This document shows, in pieces, positions 7,163-16,148 of a stretch of DNA of 36,293 nt. Source of the stretch: Bradyrhizobium sacchari (GTDB lineage Bacteria > Pseudomonadota > Alphaproteobacteria > Rhizobiales > Xanthobacteraceae); the NCBI RefSeq assembly GCF_002068095.1, contig NZ_LWIG01000026.1:557573-593865 (forward strand), in the 5' to 3' direction. Each line of letters begins with the position of its first letter. The first letter of the stretch is position 1. Position numbers and translations under genes: made by a program. The notes beneath the pieces are model-generated. The model saw only the letters and a list, made by a program, of their open reading frames with translations, searched no databases and was not told where the DNA came from.

Positions 7163-8275
7163 CTAGCCCGCCTCCTCCTGCGACGCGATCACGGCGATCA
7201 GGCCGCCGCCATCCGGCCCCTGGTGCTCGGCGCCGCCCGACACGAAAATGCGTCCATCGCCAATCACGCCAGCCACGAGGCCGGCAACCGCGCCGCGGAT
7301 ATGGCGCTGCGCGTTGATGTCGGTGTCGTCGAGCATGGTGTGGCGATGACCGCGGATCCGGCCGCGCCGGTCCGGCTCGCATTTGACCAGGACCGAGGCG
7401 ATGCGCCCGGCATCCGCGGCGGAAACCTGCGGACTGGCCGCGATGCTGAGATCAGCGAGCACGTCGACTACTGCACCGATATCGAGGGCATCCGCCATCG
7501 GCCGGTGCGCGATGCGCAGATCGCCCGCCCATCCCGGACTGTTGCCGAGCACCACAACCTCGTTGCTTTCGACCTCGACGCCCGAGGAAATGCTGGCACG
7601 CGGCGACTGGATCGAGAAATCGGCCAGCAGCGACGCATCCGTGAAGTCATCCGGCCCGATCTCGGACAGCCCCATCGCAACGCCAAAGGCCCCGGCGGCG
7701 CGCGCGAAGGCCATCGACTTGTTGGGATCGTTGGTGAGTGGCGTCTTGCCGGCGGCGATCGCCGCGGCCGCCCGCGCCACCGTCACGCAGGGGCATTTCA
7801 CCTGCACGAAATGCACGTCCTCGGGCCGCTCGATTCCGGCGTCGAGAATGGCGGCGCGCACTGTTGCGGCCACGCTTTCGACATGGGCGGGCCGGCCAAC
7901 CTCTTCGGCCGGCACCGGCGCGCTGAAGGCGGTTCCGATCGCAAGCGCTGACGGATGGCGCTTTGCGGCCCCCTCGCTCACACAGAAGACGCTGTAATGC
8001 GGGCTCATCACCCCCTCGGTGCCGCCAGACAGCACGCAGGGAATCTCGCGGATCAGCTCGGTAGCCGGTCTTCCGAGGTGTTTCGACAGCAGCGCCATCA
8101 GCGTCTGGGTGAAGTAACCGCGGGTAAAATCGTTGACGCCGCCATTGCCCTCCGTCTTGCCAATGATGGCCGCGACGTCGGCCGCCTTGATCGTGCCGCG
8201 CTCGATCAGATCCTCGAGCTCTGAGAGGTCGCCGGGATGGGCCATCGACAATCGGAAGACGCGGGCTGTCCTCAT
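7163..8275 (-). CDS. Ring-opening amidohydrolase, cyanuric acid hydrolase/barbiturase (AtzD/Bar) family
   Basis: This rare family hydrolyses cyanuric acid to carboxybiuret or barbituric acid to ureidomalonate. The 370 residues form three repeated domains, and a Ser-Lys pair is visible in each: Lys40 (IIGKTEGNGG) with Ser83 (VLSGGTEG), Lys160 (VQVKCPC) with Ser230 (ASISSGVE), and Lys298 (VLVKCEPD) with Ser346 (FVSGGAEHQG). GPDGGGL near the end is the metal-binding loop. The three serines share the pattern S-(G/S)-G-x-E. AGGAGG lies four bases before ATG, and the start overlaps the stop of the Mo subunit by four bases. Coupling to a Mo hydroxylase and an amidase fits barbiturase better than cyanuric acid hydrolase, but both have similar sequences. 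Confidence 0.9.
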   Translation of the reverse strand: MRTARVFRLSMAHPGDLSELEDLIERGTIKAADVAAIIGKTEGNGGVNDFTRGYFTQTLMALLSKHLGRPATELIREIPCVLSGGTEGVMSPHYSVFCVSEGAAKRHPSALAIGTAFSAPVPAEEVGRPAHVESVAATVRAAILDAGIERPEDVHFVQVKCPCVTVARAAAAIAAGKTPLTNDPNKSMAFARAAGAFGVAMGLSEIGPDDFTDASLLADFSIQSPRASISSGVEVESNEVVVLGNSPGWAGDLRIAHRPMADALDIGAVVDVLADLSIAASPQVSAADAGRIASVLVKCEPDRRGRIRGHRHTMLDDTDINAQRHIRGAVAGLVAGVIGDGRIFVSGGAEHQGPDGGGLIAVIASQEEAG

Positions 8276-10617
8276 GGGACCTCCTGTCGTGTCAGCTCGA
8301 ACAGCCGGCTCGGACTCAGCGGAATCTCGAGCAGCTCGACCTTGCGCGAGGTCAGCTGGAGCGCATCCTCGATCGCCTGCGCGAACACCGCCCCCACCGG
8401 AATGGCTCCCGCCTCGCCCGCGCCCTTGATGCCAAGCGGGTTGAGCGGCGACGGCGTCACCGTATGGTCAAGCTCCATGCGCGGCACGTCGAGCGCGGTC
8501 GGCAGGAGATAGTCGGCGAGCGAGGCGTTGAGAAGCTGCCCCTGATCGTCGAAGGCAAGCTTCTCGAAGAAGGCGTTGCCGATGCCCTGGGCCACGCCGC
8601 CGTGGATCTGGCCTTCGAGGATCATCGGATTGATCACCGTGCCGCAATCGTGGACCACGACATATTTGAGCACCTTCAGCTCGAAGGTCAGCGGATCGAT
8701 CTCCACGATCGCAGCATGAACGCCGTTGGCGGTCGCGCCGGAAGGCGGGCCGAAATATTGCGTGGATTCGAGCCCCGGTTCGGTGCCCGGCTTCACCGCG
8801 CCGCGCATCGGATTGGCGCGCTGCGCGAGTTCGCCGAGGCGGATGAACTTTCCCGGAATCCCCGCGATCGACACCTTGCCGTCGGCGAGAACGAGGTCCT
8901 CCTCGGCACATTCGAAGGCGTCGGACGCGAGCTTCAGGGCCTTCCGCCGGACGGCAGCCGATGCCTCGCTGACGGCGTTGCCTGCCACCACGGCGCCGCG
9001 GCTCGCAAAGGTGCCGGCACCCCAGTAGAACTGGTCGGTATCACCGGTGACGATATCGACGTCGGCCGGATCGACGCCGAGGTGGTCGGCGACGATCTGC
9101 GCGAAGCTCGTGAAATGCCCCTGCCCCTGTGTGCCGATGCCGGTCGCCACGTTCACCTTGCCGTTGGCCTGCACCTGCACCTTGGCGCCCTCATAGGGGC
9201 CGATCCCGGTCCCCTCGACGTAGCAGGCGATCCCGATACCGACGCAGCGCCCTTCCTCGCGAACCTTCGGCTGCTCCTCCGTCAGGAAGCGCTGATATCC
9301 GATCGCGTCGAGCGCCTTGGCAAGCACCGGCTCGTAATTGCCGCTGTCGTAGCTGAGCGGGGCAAAGTCCTGGAAGATGATCTCGTTATTGTACGGAAAG
9401 GCGTCCTGCGGAATCAGGTTACGCCGCCGGATCTCGGCACGATCAATGTTAAGCTCCCGCGCGGCGAGATCGAGCAGCCGCTCGATCACGAAAACCCCGT
9501 GCTGTCTGCCGGCACCGCGATAGGGCGTGACGATCGGCAGGTTCGTGAACACGGCCGTGAACGTGCTGTCATAGGCCGGGATCACGTAGGGGCCGAGCAA
9601 AGTGCACTGACTGTTGATCGGCACCGTCAGCCCATAGGGATTGTAGGCGCCGGTGTCGTGCAGGAAGACGTCCTTGACCCCGAGGATGCGGCCGTCGGCT
9701 GCGACTGCGATTTCGGCGTCGTGAATCTGGCCGCGCTCGTGCGTGGTCGCAACGAAATGCTCGAGCCTGTCCTCGATCCATTTGACCGGACGGTTGAGCC
9801 GCATGGAGATCCAGGGCAGCGCCACCTCTTCCGGATAGAACATCATGATCTTCGGTCCGAAGCCGCCGCCGACGAAGGGCGCGATGACGCGCACCTGCCG
9901 TTCGCCGAGGCCGAGCATGGCGGCGAGGCCGTTGCGGATGAAGACCGGCGCCTGGGTCGTGTCCCAGATCGTCATCTGCTGGCCGCGCTCATTCCAATGC
10001 GCGACCACGCCGCGGGTCTCGATCGGCGAGGAGATGCCGTGCTCGTAGCGAAAGCGGCGCTTGAGGATGATCTGTGCGTTCGCGGCGGCCTTGCGATAGT
10101 CGCCTTTGACCTGGTGGACATGGGCCGCGACATTCGAGCCGAGATCGTCATGGACCCGCGCCGATGCGGTTGTCAGCGCCTCCTCCATGTCGACGACCGC
10201 GGGTAACGGCTCGAGCTCCACATCGATATCATCGAGCGCATCCTCGGCGAGGTAGCGGCTTTCCGCGACGACGACGGCCAGCGGCTCGCCGACATAACGC
10301 ACCTTGTCCCTGGCGAGCGGCACCTGGGTTCGCGGGTTGAAGGTGCTTCCGGGAATCGGCGGCGGCTGCACCAGAAGCGGACCGGGCTGCCAATAGGCGC
10401 CATAGTCCTCGGCAATATAGACCGCGACGACACCCGGCCGCTTCCGCGCGCGCGATATGTCGATATGCTTCAGGCGGGCATGCGCGACCTGGCTGCGCAG
10501 GAATGCGACATGCAGCAGGCCCGGCAGCTCGACGTCGTCGACGAAGAGAGCCTGTCCGGTCAGGAGCTTCCGGTCCTCATTGCGTTTAACCGGCGCGCCG
10601 AAGAAGCGGGTGCTCAT
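8272..10617 (-). CDS. Molybdopterin-binding large subunit of a xanthine-dehydrogenase/CoxL-type hydroxylase
   Basis: This is the catalytic subunit of a molybdenum hydroxylase, which hydroxylates a carbon next to ring nitrogen with oxygen from water. From ATG 10617 it has 781 residues. The frame is open further upstream, but that part overlaps the 2Fe-2S gene and lacks family features. Seen are FVGGGFGPK of the cofactor site, the active-loop motif PYRGAGR (Arg367, the form II type rather than the CO-oxidising AYxCSFR), VHDCGTVINP, and the catalytic base Glu735 in KGAGEAGAIP. Its start overlaps the stop of the 2Fe-2S gene by four bases. The non-CO motif and neighbours point to an N-heterocycle substrate such as a pyrimidine or pyridine. 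Confidence 0.93.
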   Translation of the reverse strand: MSTRFFGAPVKRNEDRKLLTGQALFVDDVELPGLLHVAFLRSQVAHARLKHIDISRARKRPGVVAVYIAEDYGAYWQPGPLLVQPPPIPGSTFNPRTQVPLARDKVRYVGEPLAVVVAESRYLAEDALDDIDVELEPLPAVVDMEEALTTASARVHDDLGSNVAAHVHQVKGDYRKAAANAQIILKRRFRYEHGISSPIETRGVVAHWNERGQQMTIWDTTQAPVFIRNGLAAMLGLGERQVRVIAPFVGGGFGPKIMMFYPEEVALPWISMRLNRPVKWIEDRLEHFVATTHERGQIHDAEIAVAADGRILGVKDVFLHDTGAYNPYGLTVPINSQCTLLGPYVIPAYDSTFTAVFTNLPIVTPYRGAGRQHGVFVIERLLDLAARELNIDRAEIRRRNLIPQDAFPYNNEIIFQDFAPLSYDSGNYEPVLAKALDAIGYQRFLTEEQPKVREEGRCVGIGIACYVEGTGIGPYEGAKVQVQANGKVNVATGIGTQGQGHFTSFAQIVADHLGVDPADVDIVTGDTDQFYWGAGTFASRGAVVAGNAVSEASAAVRRKALKLASDAFECAEEDLVLADGKVSIAGIPGKFIRLGELAQRANPMRGAVKPGTEPGLESTQYFGPPSGATANGVHAAIVEIDPLTFELKVLKYVVVHDCGTVINPMILEGQIHGGVAQGIGNAFFEKLAFDDQGQLLNASLADYLLPTALDVPRMELDHTVTPSPLNPLGIKGAGEAGAIPVGAVFAQAIEDALQLTSRKVELLEIPLSPSRLFELTRQEVP

Positions 10618-11102
10618 GGCGCCTCCCGCATCCGCGCAGCCGCATCCATCATCGCATCGACGATGTTCTGATAGCCGGTGCAGCGGCAGAGATTGCCGGA
10701 CAGCGCCTCGCGCACCTCGTCCTCCGACGGCGACGGATGCTCGGTCAGATAGGCCGTCATGGTCATCAGGATCCCGGGCGTGCAATAGCCGCATTGCAGG
10801 CCATGATGCGCGTGCATTGCCTGCTGCAACGGATGCAGCTCCCCGCCCGCAGGCGCCAGCCCCTCGACCGTCGCGAGCGTGTGGCCATTGGCCTGCACCG
10901 CGAGCATCAGGCAGGAACGAACCGGATCGCCGTCGAGAAGGATGGTGCAGGCCCCGCACACGCCGTGCTCGCAGCCGACATGGGTGCCGGCGAGCCCCAG
11001 CTCATGACGCAGGAAATCGCACAGCAACAGGCGCGATTCGACGGTGCGCCGATAATGGGTGCCATTCACCGTGAGCTCAATTTCGTGGTGGTCAGGCTGC
11101 AT
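10614..11102 (-). CDS. 2Fe-2S small subunit of the molybdenum hydroxylase (CoxS type)
   Basis: This protein of 162 residues carries electrons from the Mo site to FAD. The plant-ferredoxin-type domain has Cys44, Cys49, Cys52 and Cys64 (CEHGVCGAC...C). The C-terminal four-helix domain has Cys104, Cys107, Cys139 and Cys141 (CGYC...CRC), so both clusters are complete. ATG 11102 is preferred because MQPDHHEIELTVNG begins the first strand of the fold; earlier in-frame codons would add about 34 residues of low quality. It overlaps the FAD-subunit gene by 11 bases and the Mo-subunit gene by four, which is typical of translationally coupled subunits. Confidence 0.93.
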   Translation of the reverse strand: MQPDHHEIELTVNGTHYRRTVESRLLLCDFLRHELGLAGTHVGCEHGVCGACTILLDGDPVRSCLMLAVQANGHTLATVEGLAPAGGELHPLQQAMHAHHGLQCGYCTPGILMTMTAYLTEHPSPSEDEVREALSGNLCRCTGYQNIVDAMMDAAARMREAP

Positions 11103-11970
11103 GGCTAATCCGTTGATGAGCGGTGCGGATAGCGCGCTGGACGAGCACGCCAGCCACATGCCGCTGGTAGTCCGGGCTGGCGTGAACGTTGCCGGACGGC
11201 GCAATGAGCTCCCGCACGCCCGCCGCGACTGCGTCGATTGCCTCGCCCGTCACGCGGCTGCCAATCATGAGCGAGGTGGCGGCGCTGGCATCAACCGGCG
11301 TCTCGCCGACGCCGCAGAGCGCGAGCCGGACGCTCGTGCAGCGGCGCTCCTCGTCCAACGTCACGATGGCCGCAGCGCCGGCGATGGCAAAATCGCCGCG
11401 GCGGCGGGCGATCTCCATGAAACAGGCGCCGCTGCGTGGGGCCAAGACCGGAAAGGTGATATCGACCAACATCTCATCGCTTGCGAGGTCGGTGGTGAGC
11501 AGGCCGGCGAAGAAGTCGGATGCCGCGACTGTTCGCCCCCCTGCCGCCGACCTGATCCGCATGTCCGCCTGCATGGCGACGGCGAGCGCCGGCAGTTCCG
11601 AGGCCGGATCGGCGTGGGAGAGATTGCCGCCGATGGTGCCACGGTTACGGATCTGCGGATGCGCGATATGCGGCAACGCATCGGCGAACAGCGGGCAGCT
11701 CGTTAGAAAATCGCGATCCCGCTCGAGCGCCCGATACCGGGTCAGGGCCCCTACCCTGACCTGCCCCGTCTCCGAGTGATCGATGCCGGCAAGCCCGGTG
11801 AGCGCATTGATGTCAACCAGCACCGAAGGCCGCGCCAGGCGAAAATTCATCGCCGGGATAAGGCTTTGGCCACCCGCGAGGAAGCGCGCTTCGTCGCCAT
11901 GTTCGGCCTTCAGCGCAAGCGCATGGTCGAGCGACGACGCGGCGACGTATTTGAATGAAGCAGGCTTCAT
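11092..11970 (-). CDS. FAD-binding medium subunit of the molybdenum hydroxylase (CoxM type)
   Basis: This 292-residue subunit binds FAD and passes electrons to the final acceptor. It shows the two FAD motifs of the family, FLAGGQSLIPAMNFRLARP near residue 30 and RNRGTIGGNLSHADPASELPA near residue 110, plus the C-terminal CO-dehydrogenase flavoprotein domain. It is the first gene of the leftward operon, 51 bases downstream of a sigma-70-like promoter candidate, and is divergent from the ABC importer genes. The order M-S-L matches cox-type operons. Confidence 0.92.
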   Translation of the reverse strand: MKPASFKYVAASSLDHALALKAEHGDEARFLAGGQSLIPAMNFRLARPSVLVDINALTGLAGIDHSETGQVRVGALTRYRALERDRDFLTSCPLFADALPHIAHPQIRNRGTIGGNLSHADPASELPALAVAMQADMRIRSAAGGRTVAASDFFAGLLTTDLASDEMLVDITFPVLAPRSGACFMEIARRRGDFAIAGAAAIVTLDEERRCTSVRLALCGVGETPVDASAATSLMIGSRVTGEAIDAVAAGVRELIAPSGNVHASPDYQRHVAGVLVQRAIRTAHQRISHAA

Positions 11971-12020
11971 ATGGCTCGCATATCGAGGGCTCGCGCGCTT
12001 GTTGCGAAAGCGAACACGAA

Positions 12021-12048
12021 ACTATCTGCTGTGAACGAGGCAAGTCAA
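12021..12048 (-). promoter_or_regulatory. Candidate sigma-70-like promoter of the leftward catabolic operon
   Basis: Read on the minus strand, TTGACT (positions 12048-12043) is followed after 16 bases by GATAGT (12026-12021), giving five and four matches to the -35 and -10 consensus. It ends 51 bases before the FAD-subunit start. The divergent gap of 198 bases must also hold the rightward ABC promoter, for which I saw no clear match, and probably a shared operator. This rests on pattern alone. Confidence 0.35.
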
Positions 12049-12168
12049 AAGCCACGCGCGCGTCAATTGCGTCGAAATCAGACAAAAACCTGCTTATTAT
12101 GCGCTCCGCCTGCGCAAACATTGGGCGCGCCACGACAATCCGCTTTTGCGACAATATTTCGCATCGCC

Positions 12169-13002
12169 ATGCCAAAGCCAAGTCATTCCACATTCGACGA
12201 ACCGGTCGCGGACCACGCCCCAAGGCGGCTCGTCGTCGACGCACAAAACATCTCGCTGACCTTCGACACGGCCGACGGCCGGGTCGAGGCGCTCTCCGAC
12301 GTCAATCTGCAAGTCGCTGAGGGCGAGTTCGTCTCCTTCATCGGACCGTCCGGTTGCGGTAAGACCACGATGCTGCGGGTGATCGCCGATTTGCAGCAGC
12401 CCTCCAGCGGCACACTCACGGTAAACGGCATGAGCGCGGAAGCGGCGCGGCTTGCCCGCAACTATGGCTATGTTTTCCAGGCGCCGGCCCTGTTTCCCTG
12501 GCGGACCATCGAGAAGAACCTGAAGCTGCCGCTGGAGATCATGGGCTATTCCGAGATCGAGCAGCAGCAGCGGGTCGAGCACTATCTGTCGATGGTCAAC
12601 CTCACCGGTTTCGATCGCAAGTTTCCCTGGCAACTCTCCGGCGGGATGCAGCAGCGGGTCTCGATCGCGCGCGCACTGTCCTTCGATCCCGCGCTGCTGC
12701 TGATGGACGAGCCGTTCGGCGCGCTCGACGAGATCGTCCGCGATCACCTCAACGAGCAGCTGCTCCAGCTGTGGAAATCGACCGGCAAGACCGTGCTGTT
12801 CGTGACCCATTCGATTCCGGAAGCCGTCTTCCTGTCGACCAGGATCGTGGTGATGTCGCCGCGGCCGGGCCGCATCATCGATGTCATCGACTGCCATTTC
12901 CCGGCCGACCGGTCGCTGGAAGTCCGCGAGACGCCGGAATTCCTGAAGGTGGCGCAGCGCGTCCGCAACGGCCTGCGCGCGGGGCATTCCTATGACGAGT
13001 AG
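12169..13002 (+). CDS. ABC importer ATPase (nitrate/sulfonate/NMT1-type family)
   Basis: This cytoplasmic ATPase of 277 residues powers uptake. It shows Walker A GPSGCGKT (59-66), the Q-loop in YVFQAPALFPW, the signature LSGGMQQR (156-163), Walker B LLLMDEP (177-183) and the switch His in VTHSIPEAV. The ALFPWRT motif is typical of the SsuB/TauB/NMT1-associated group. ATG 12169 was chosen because family homology begins after it; the frame is open to 11971, but the extra residues look like non-coding sequence. It overlaps the next gene by 11 bases and heads a long importer operon divergent from the hydroxylase operon, so both are probably controlled together. Confidence 0.93.
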   Translation: MPKPSHSTFDEPVADHAPRRLVVDAQNISLTFDTADGRVEALSDVNLQVAEGEFVSFIGPSGCGKTTMLRVIADLQQPSSGTLTVNGMSAEAARLARNYGYVFQAPALFPWRTIEKNLKLPLEIMGYSEIEQQQRVEHYLSMVNLTGFDRKFPWQLSGGMQQRVSIARALSFDPALLLMDEPFGALDEIVRDHLNEQLLQLWKSTGKTVLFVTHSIPEAVFLSTRIVVMSPRPGRIIDVIDCHFPADRSLEVRETPEFLKVAQRVRNGLRAGHSYDE

Positions 13003-13915
13003 CGCGCTCGCTTTGCCCTTGCGTCCCGCGCGCGCGCTTCGGGATCACCCCCTGGCTACGCGTTGCGCGCCGGTCCTCACCATGGTGCTGGCGCTGGTCG
13101 CGATCTGGTACGTCGCGGCCGTTGCCATGAACTGGTCGCTGGTCCGCGACGGCTTCGAGCGCGAAGAGACGCCCTATACCATAAGCGACGTGCTCGCCGG
13201 CACGATGGAGGCCGAGCGGCCGCTGCTGCCGGCCCCGCACCAGATCGCCACAGCGTTCCTCGATTCGGTGTTCGGCTATCCGCCGCTGGCGCCGCGCAGC
13301 CTCATCTACCATTCGCTGGTGACATTGTCGGCGACCTTGCTCGGCTTCGTGCTCGGCGCGCTTTTCGGGATCGTGCTGGCGCTGCTAATCTTGCACAGCC
13401 GGGTGCTGGAGCGGAGCTTATTGCCCTGGATCATCTGCTCGCAGATGGTGCCGGTGCTGGCGCTCGCGCCGATCTTCATCGTGGTGCTGGGAGCGCTCGG
13501 ACTGCACGGCCTGCTGCCGAAATCGATCATCTCGGCCTATCTGTGCTTCTTTCCCATTACGATCGGGATGGTGAAGGGTTTTGCCTCACCCGATCCCCTC
13601 CAGCTCGAACTGATGCGGACGTGGTCGGCGACGCCGCGCCAGGTGCTGTGGAAGCTGCGCTGGCCGGCGTCGGTGCCTTATCTGTTCGCGAGCCTCAAGG
13701 TCGCCGTCTCCATCTCGCTAATCGGCGCCATCGTCGCGGAATTGCCAACCGGCGCGGAAGCCGGCATCGGCGCGCGGCTGCTCTCAGGCTCCTACTACGG
13801 GCAGACGGTGCAACTCTGGTCGGCGCTGGTCGCCGCCGCCGTCCTCTCCTCCGGCTTGATCGCGCTGATCGGACTGATCGAACGCGCCGTCGGCCGGCGC
13901 ATGGGGGTGCATTGA
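12992..13915 (+). CDS. ABC importer permease (first)
   Basis: This is a membrane permease of 307 residues of the BPD_transp_1 family. One hydrophobic segment near residue 30-45 is followed by a periplasmic stretch of about 60 residues and then a five-helix core. The ATPase-docking EAA loop is ELMRTWSATPRQVLWKLRWP. It partners the ATPase just upstream, with which it overlaps by 11 bases, and its TGA overlaps the ATG of the next permease. Binding-protein-dependent importers of this family move nitrate, sulfonates, thiamine precursors and related small molecules. Confidence 0.92.
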   Translation: MTSSALALPLRPARALRDHPLATRCAPVLTMVLALVAIWYVAAVAMNWSLVRDGFEREETPYTISDVLAGTMEAERPLLPAPHQIATAFLDSVFGYPPLAPRSLIYHSLVTLSATLLGFVLGALFGIVLALLILHSRVLERSLLPWIICSQMVPVLALAPIFIVVLGALGLHGLLPKSIISAYLCFFPITIGMVKGFASPDPLQLELMRTWSATPRQVLWKLRWPASVPYLFASLKVAVSISLIGAIVAELPTGAEAGIGARLLSGSYYGQTVQLWSALVAAAVLSSGLIALIGLIERAVGRRMGVH

Positions 13916-15036
13916 TGGATCCGCACAAGCTGAGGCTGGGATTCATCGCCGCAACCGCCGCGCTGGCGCTCGCCTTCATGCTGCCGCTCGCGCCGCAATC
14001 GCCGCCTTTGTCGGCTTATCCCGTCGTCCGGTCCATTGTCGGCGCAGCCGGCCTGTTGCTCCTGCTGGCGGCCTGGCTGTCGGATCGGCCGGCGACGATT
14101 CCTGGTCTTGCCGGCGCGACGCTTGCCGCGATTGCGTCGCTGCTCCTGCTGAACGATCCGGCCGTGGCGGGGACGGCACGCTCAGGCTTCTGGATCATCG
14201 CGATGGCGTGCTGGCTGTCGGCGGCACTCGGCGTGGTCAATCTCGCCGGGACGCATCAAGTCCGGGGCAGACGGCGCCGCGCGGTCGATCTGCTGGTCCC
14301 GCTCCTGTTCGGTCTCACCATGTTCTATCTCTGGGAAGTCGCGGTGCGCGGCTTCGGCGTGCCGGCCGTGCTGCTGCCGTCACCGAGCGCGGCGGCGACG
14401 AAATTCATCCATTCGCTGCCGACCCTCGGTGCCGACTTCGTCCAGACCTTCGTCCGCGGCGTGCTGGCGGGCTACGTCATCGGCTGCAGCGCCGGACTTC
14501 TGCTCGCGATCCTGGCACACCGCTATGCCTTCCTCGGCCGCGGTCTGCTGCCGCTCGGCAACTTCTTTTCGGCGCTCCCGCTCGTCGGCGTCGCACCGAT
14601 CATGGTGATGTGGTTCGGCTTCGACTGGCCGTCAAAAGCCGCCGTGGTCGTGCTCGTGACCTTCTTCCCGATGCTGGTCAACGCCATCGCCGGGCTGAAC
14701 GCGGCCGGCCATATCGAACGCGACCTGATGCGCTCCTACGGCGCCACCCACGCCCAGGCGCTGACCAAGCTGCATCTGCCGGCCGCGCTGCCGTTCATCT
14801 TCAACGCGCTGAAGATCAACGCCACGCTAGCCCTGATTGGCGCGATCGTTGCAGAGTTTTTCGGAACTCCGACGCAGGGTATCGGATTTCGCATCTCCAC
14901 CGAGGCGGGCCGCATGGCCATCGACATGGTCTGGGCGGAGATTGCGCTGGCCGCCCTCGCCGGAATGGCTTTCTACGGCTTTGTCACGCTGGCCGAACGC
15001 GCGACAACGTTTTGGCATCCGTCCTATCGGACCTAG
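13915..15036 (+). CDS. ABC importer permease (second), with N-terminal membrane extension
   Basis: This 373-residue permease has the usual core in its last 250 residues, with the EAA loop DLMRSYGATHAQALTKLHLP and GIGFRISTEAGRM before the last helix. About 110 residues in front of the core carry several extra hydrophobic segments, making it longer than the usual 250 to 280 residues. The start is fixed by the overlapping TGATG with the first permease. The two permeases probably form a heterodimer in one importer with the upstream ATPase and the binding protein that follows 34 bases later. Confidence 0.92.
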   Translation: MDPHKLRLGFIAATAALALAFMLPLAPQSPPLSAYPVVRSIVGAAGLLLLLAAWLSDRPATIPGLAGATLAAIASLLLLNDPAVAGTARSGFWIIAMACWLSAALGVVNLAGTHQVRGRRRRAVDLLVPLLFGLTMFYLWEVAVRGFGVPAVLLPSPSAAATKFIHSLPTLGADFVQTFVRGVLAGYVIGCSAGLLLAILAHRYAFLGRGLLPLGNFFSALPLVGVAPIMVMWFGFDWPSKAAVVVLVTFFPMLVNAIAGLNAAGHIERDLMRSYGATHAQALTKLHLPAALPFIFNALKINATLALIGAIVAEFFGTPTQGIGFRISTEAGRMAIDMVWAEIALAALAGMAFYGFVTLAERATTFWHPSYRT

Positions 15037-15070
15037 GTCGGCGAGGTCCACGTTGAATTTGGAGTCTTGC

Positions 15071-16060
15071 ATGAAGCACGCATTGGCACTGGCCGCAGGC
15101 TTATCGCTCGGGCTGACGCTTTCGAACGCACAGGCAGCCGAATCCGTCACCATCCAGCTGAAATGGGTCGCCCAGGCGCAGTTCGCCGGCTACTTCGTCG
15201 CCAGGGACAAGGGGTTCTACAAGGAGGTCGGCCTCGACGTCACCATCAAGCCGGGCGGCCCTGACGTGGCGCCCCCGCAGGTGATCGCCGGCGGCGGCGC
15301 CGACGTGACCGTCGACTGGATGCCGTCCGCGCTCGCCTCGCGCGAGAAGGGCGTGCCGCTCGTCAACATCTCGCAGACCTTCAAGAAGAGCGGCCTGGAG
15401 CTGACCTGCCGCGCCGATACCGGCATCAAGAAGCCTGCCGACCTCAAGGGCAAGACGCTCGGCGTCTGGTACGGCGGCAACGAATATCCGTTCCTGTCCT
15501 GGATGTCGAAGCTCGGCTTCAAGACCGACGGCTCGCCTGGCGGCGTCAAGGTGATCAAGCAGGGCTTCAACGTCGACCCGATCCTGCAGAAGCAGGCCGA
15601 CTGCGTCTCGACCATGACCTACAACGAGTATTGGCAGGTGATCGACGGCGGCTACAAGCCGAGCCAGCTCGTCGTCTTCAAATACGAGGACGAAGGCGTT
15701 GCCACGCTGGAGGACGGCCTCTACGTGTTGGAGAAGAACCTGAAGGACCCAGCCTTCGTCGCCAAGATGGCGAAGTTCGTGAAGGCCTCGATGAAGGGCT
15801 GGGAATACGCCAAGGCGCATCCCGACGAGGCCGTGAAGATCATCCTCGCCGCCGATACGACCGGCGCCAAGACCGAGAAGGATCAGAAGCGGATGATGGG
15901 CGAGATCGGCAAGCTGCTTGGGGACGCCGACGGCAAGCTCGACGTCAAGGACTACGACCGCACGGTGGCGACCCTGATGTCGGGTGGCTCCGATCCCGTC
16001 ATCACCAAGAAGCCCGAAGGCGCCTACAGCTTTGCCGTCATCGAGGCGATGAAGAAGTGA
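15071..16060 (+). CDS. NMT1/THI5-like ABC substrate-binding protein (first)
   Basis: This periplasmic binding protein of 329 residues has a signal peptide with Ala-rich cleavage region (ALALAAGLSLGLTLSNAQAA, residues 4-23). The mature part starts ESVTIQLKWVAQAQFAGYFVA and continues with GFYKEVGLDVTIKPGGP, the standard opening of NMT1/THI5-like proteins. Known members bind pyrimidines such as thiamine precursors, or riboflavin. GGAG lies six bases before ATG. It directly follows the permease pair, and its probable ligand is the compound attacked by the divergent hydroxylase operon. Confidence 0.92.
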   Translation: MKHALALAAGLSLGLTLSNAQAAESVTIQLKWVAQAQFAGYFVARDKGFYKEVGLDVTIKPGGPDVAPPQVIAGGGADVTVDWMPSALASREKGVPLVNISQTFKKSGLELTCRADTGIKKPADLKGKTLGVWYGGNEYPFLSWMSKLGFKTDGSPGGVKVIKQGFNVDPILQKQADCVSTMTYNEYWQVIDGGYKPSQLVVFKYEDEGVATLEDGLYVLEKNLKDPAFVAKMAKFVKASMKGWEYAKAHPDEAVKIILAADTTGAKTEKDQKRMMGEIGKLLGDADGKLDVKDYDRTVATLMSGGSDPVITKKPEGAYSFAVIEAMKK

Positions 16061-16148
16061 CCCAGGGCGACGACGGGCGCGCCGGCGTCCCGTCCTCCCT
16101 TCGGTCCGCGACCGCTCATTCAATCGAACCCACCGGACGGACATCCCC

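Noticed and set aside
8272..10617. Aerobic carbon monoxide dehydrogenase
   Set aside because: The active-site loop reads PYRGAGR and not the AYxCSFR of CO-oxidising enzymes, and the neighbours are ring-degrading enzymes.
10618..10959. N-terminal extension of the molybdenum large subunit
   Set aside because: The frame is open, but it overlaps the 2Fe-2S gene and is Arg/Gly/Ala-rich with no family similarity. MSTRFFGAPVKRNEDRKLLTG is the true family start.
13063..13914. Upstream extension of the second permease
   Set aside because: It lies out of frame inside the first permease gene and is Arg/Ala/Gly-rich. The TGATG junction at 13913-13917 marks the real start.
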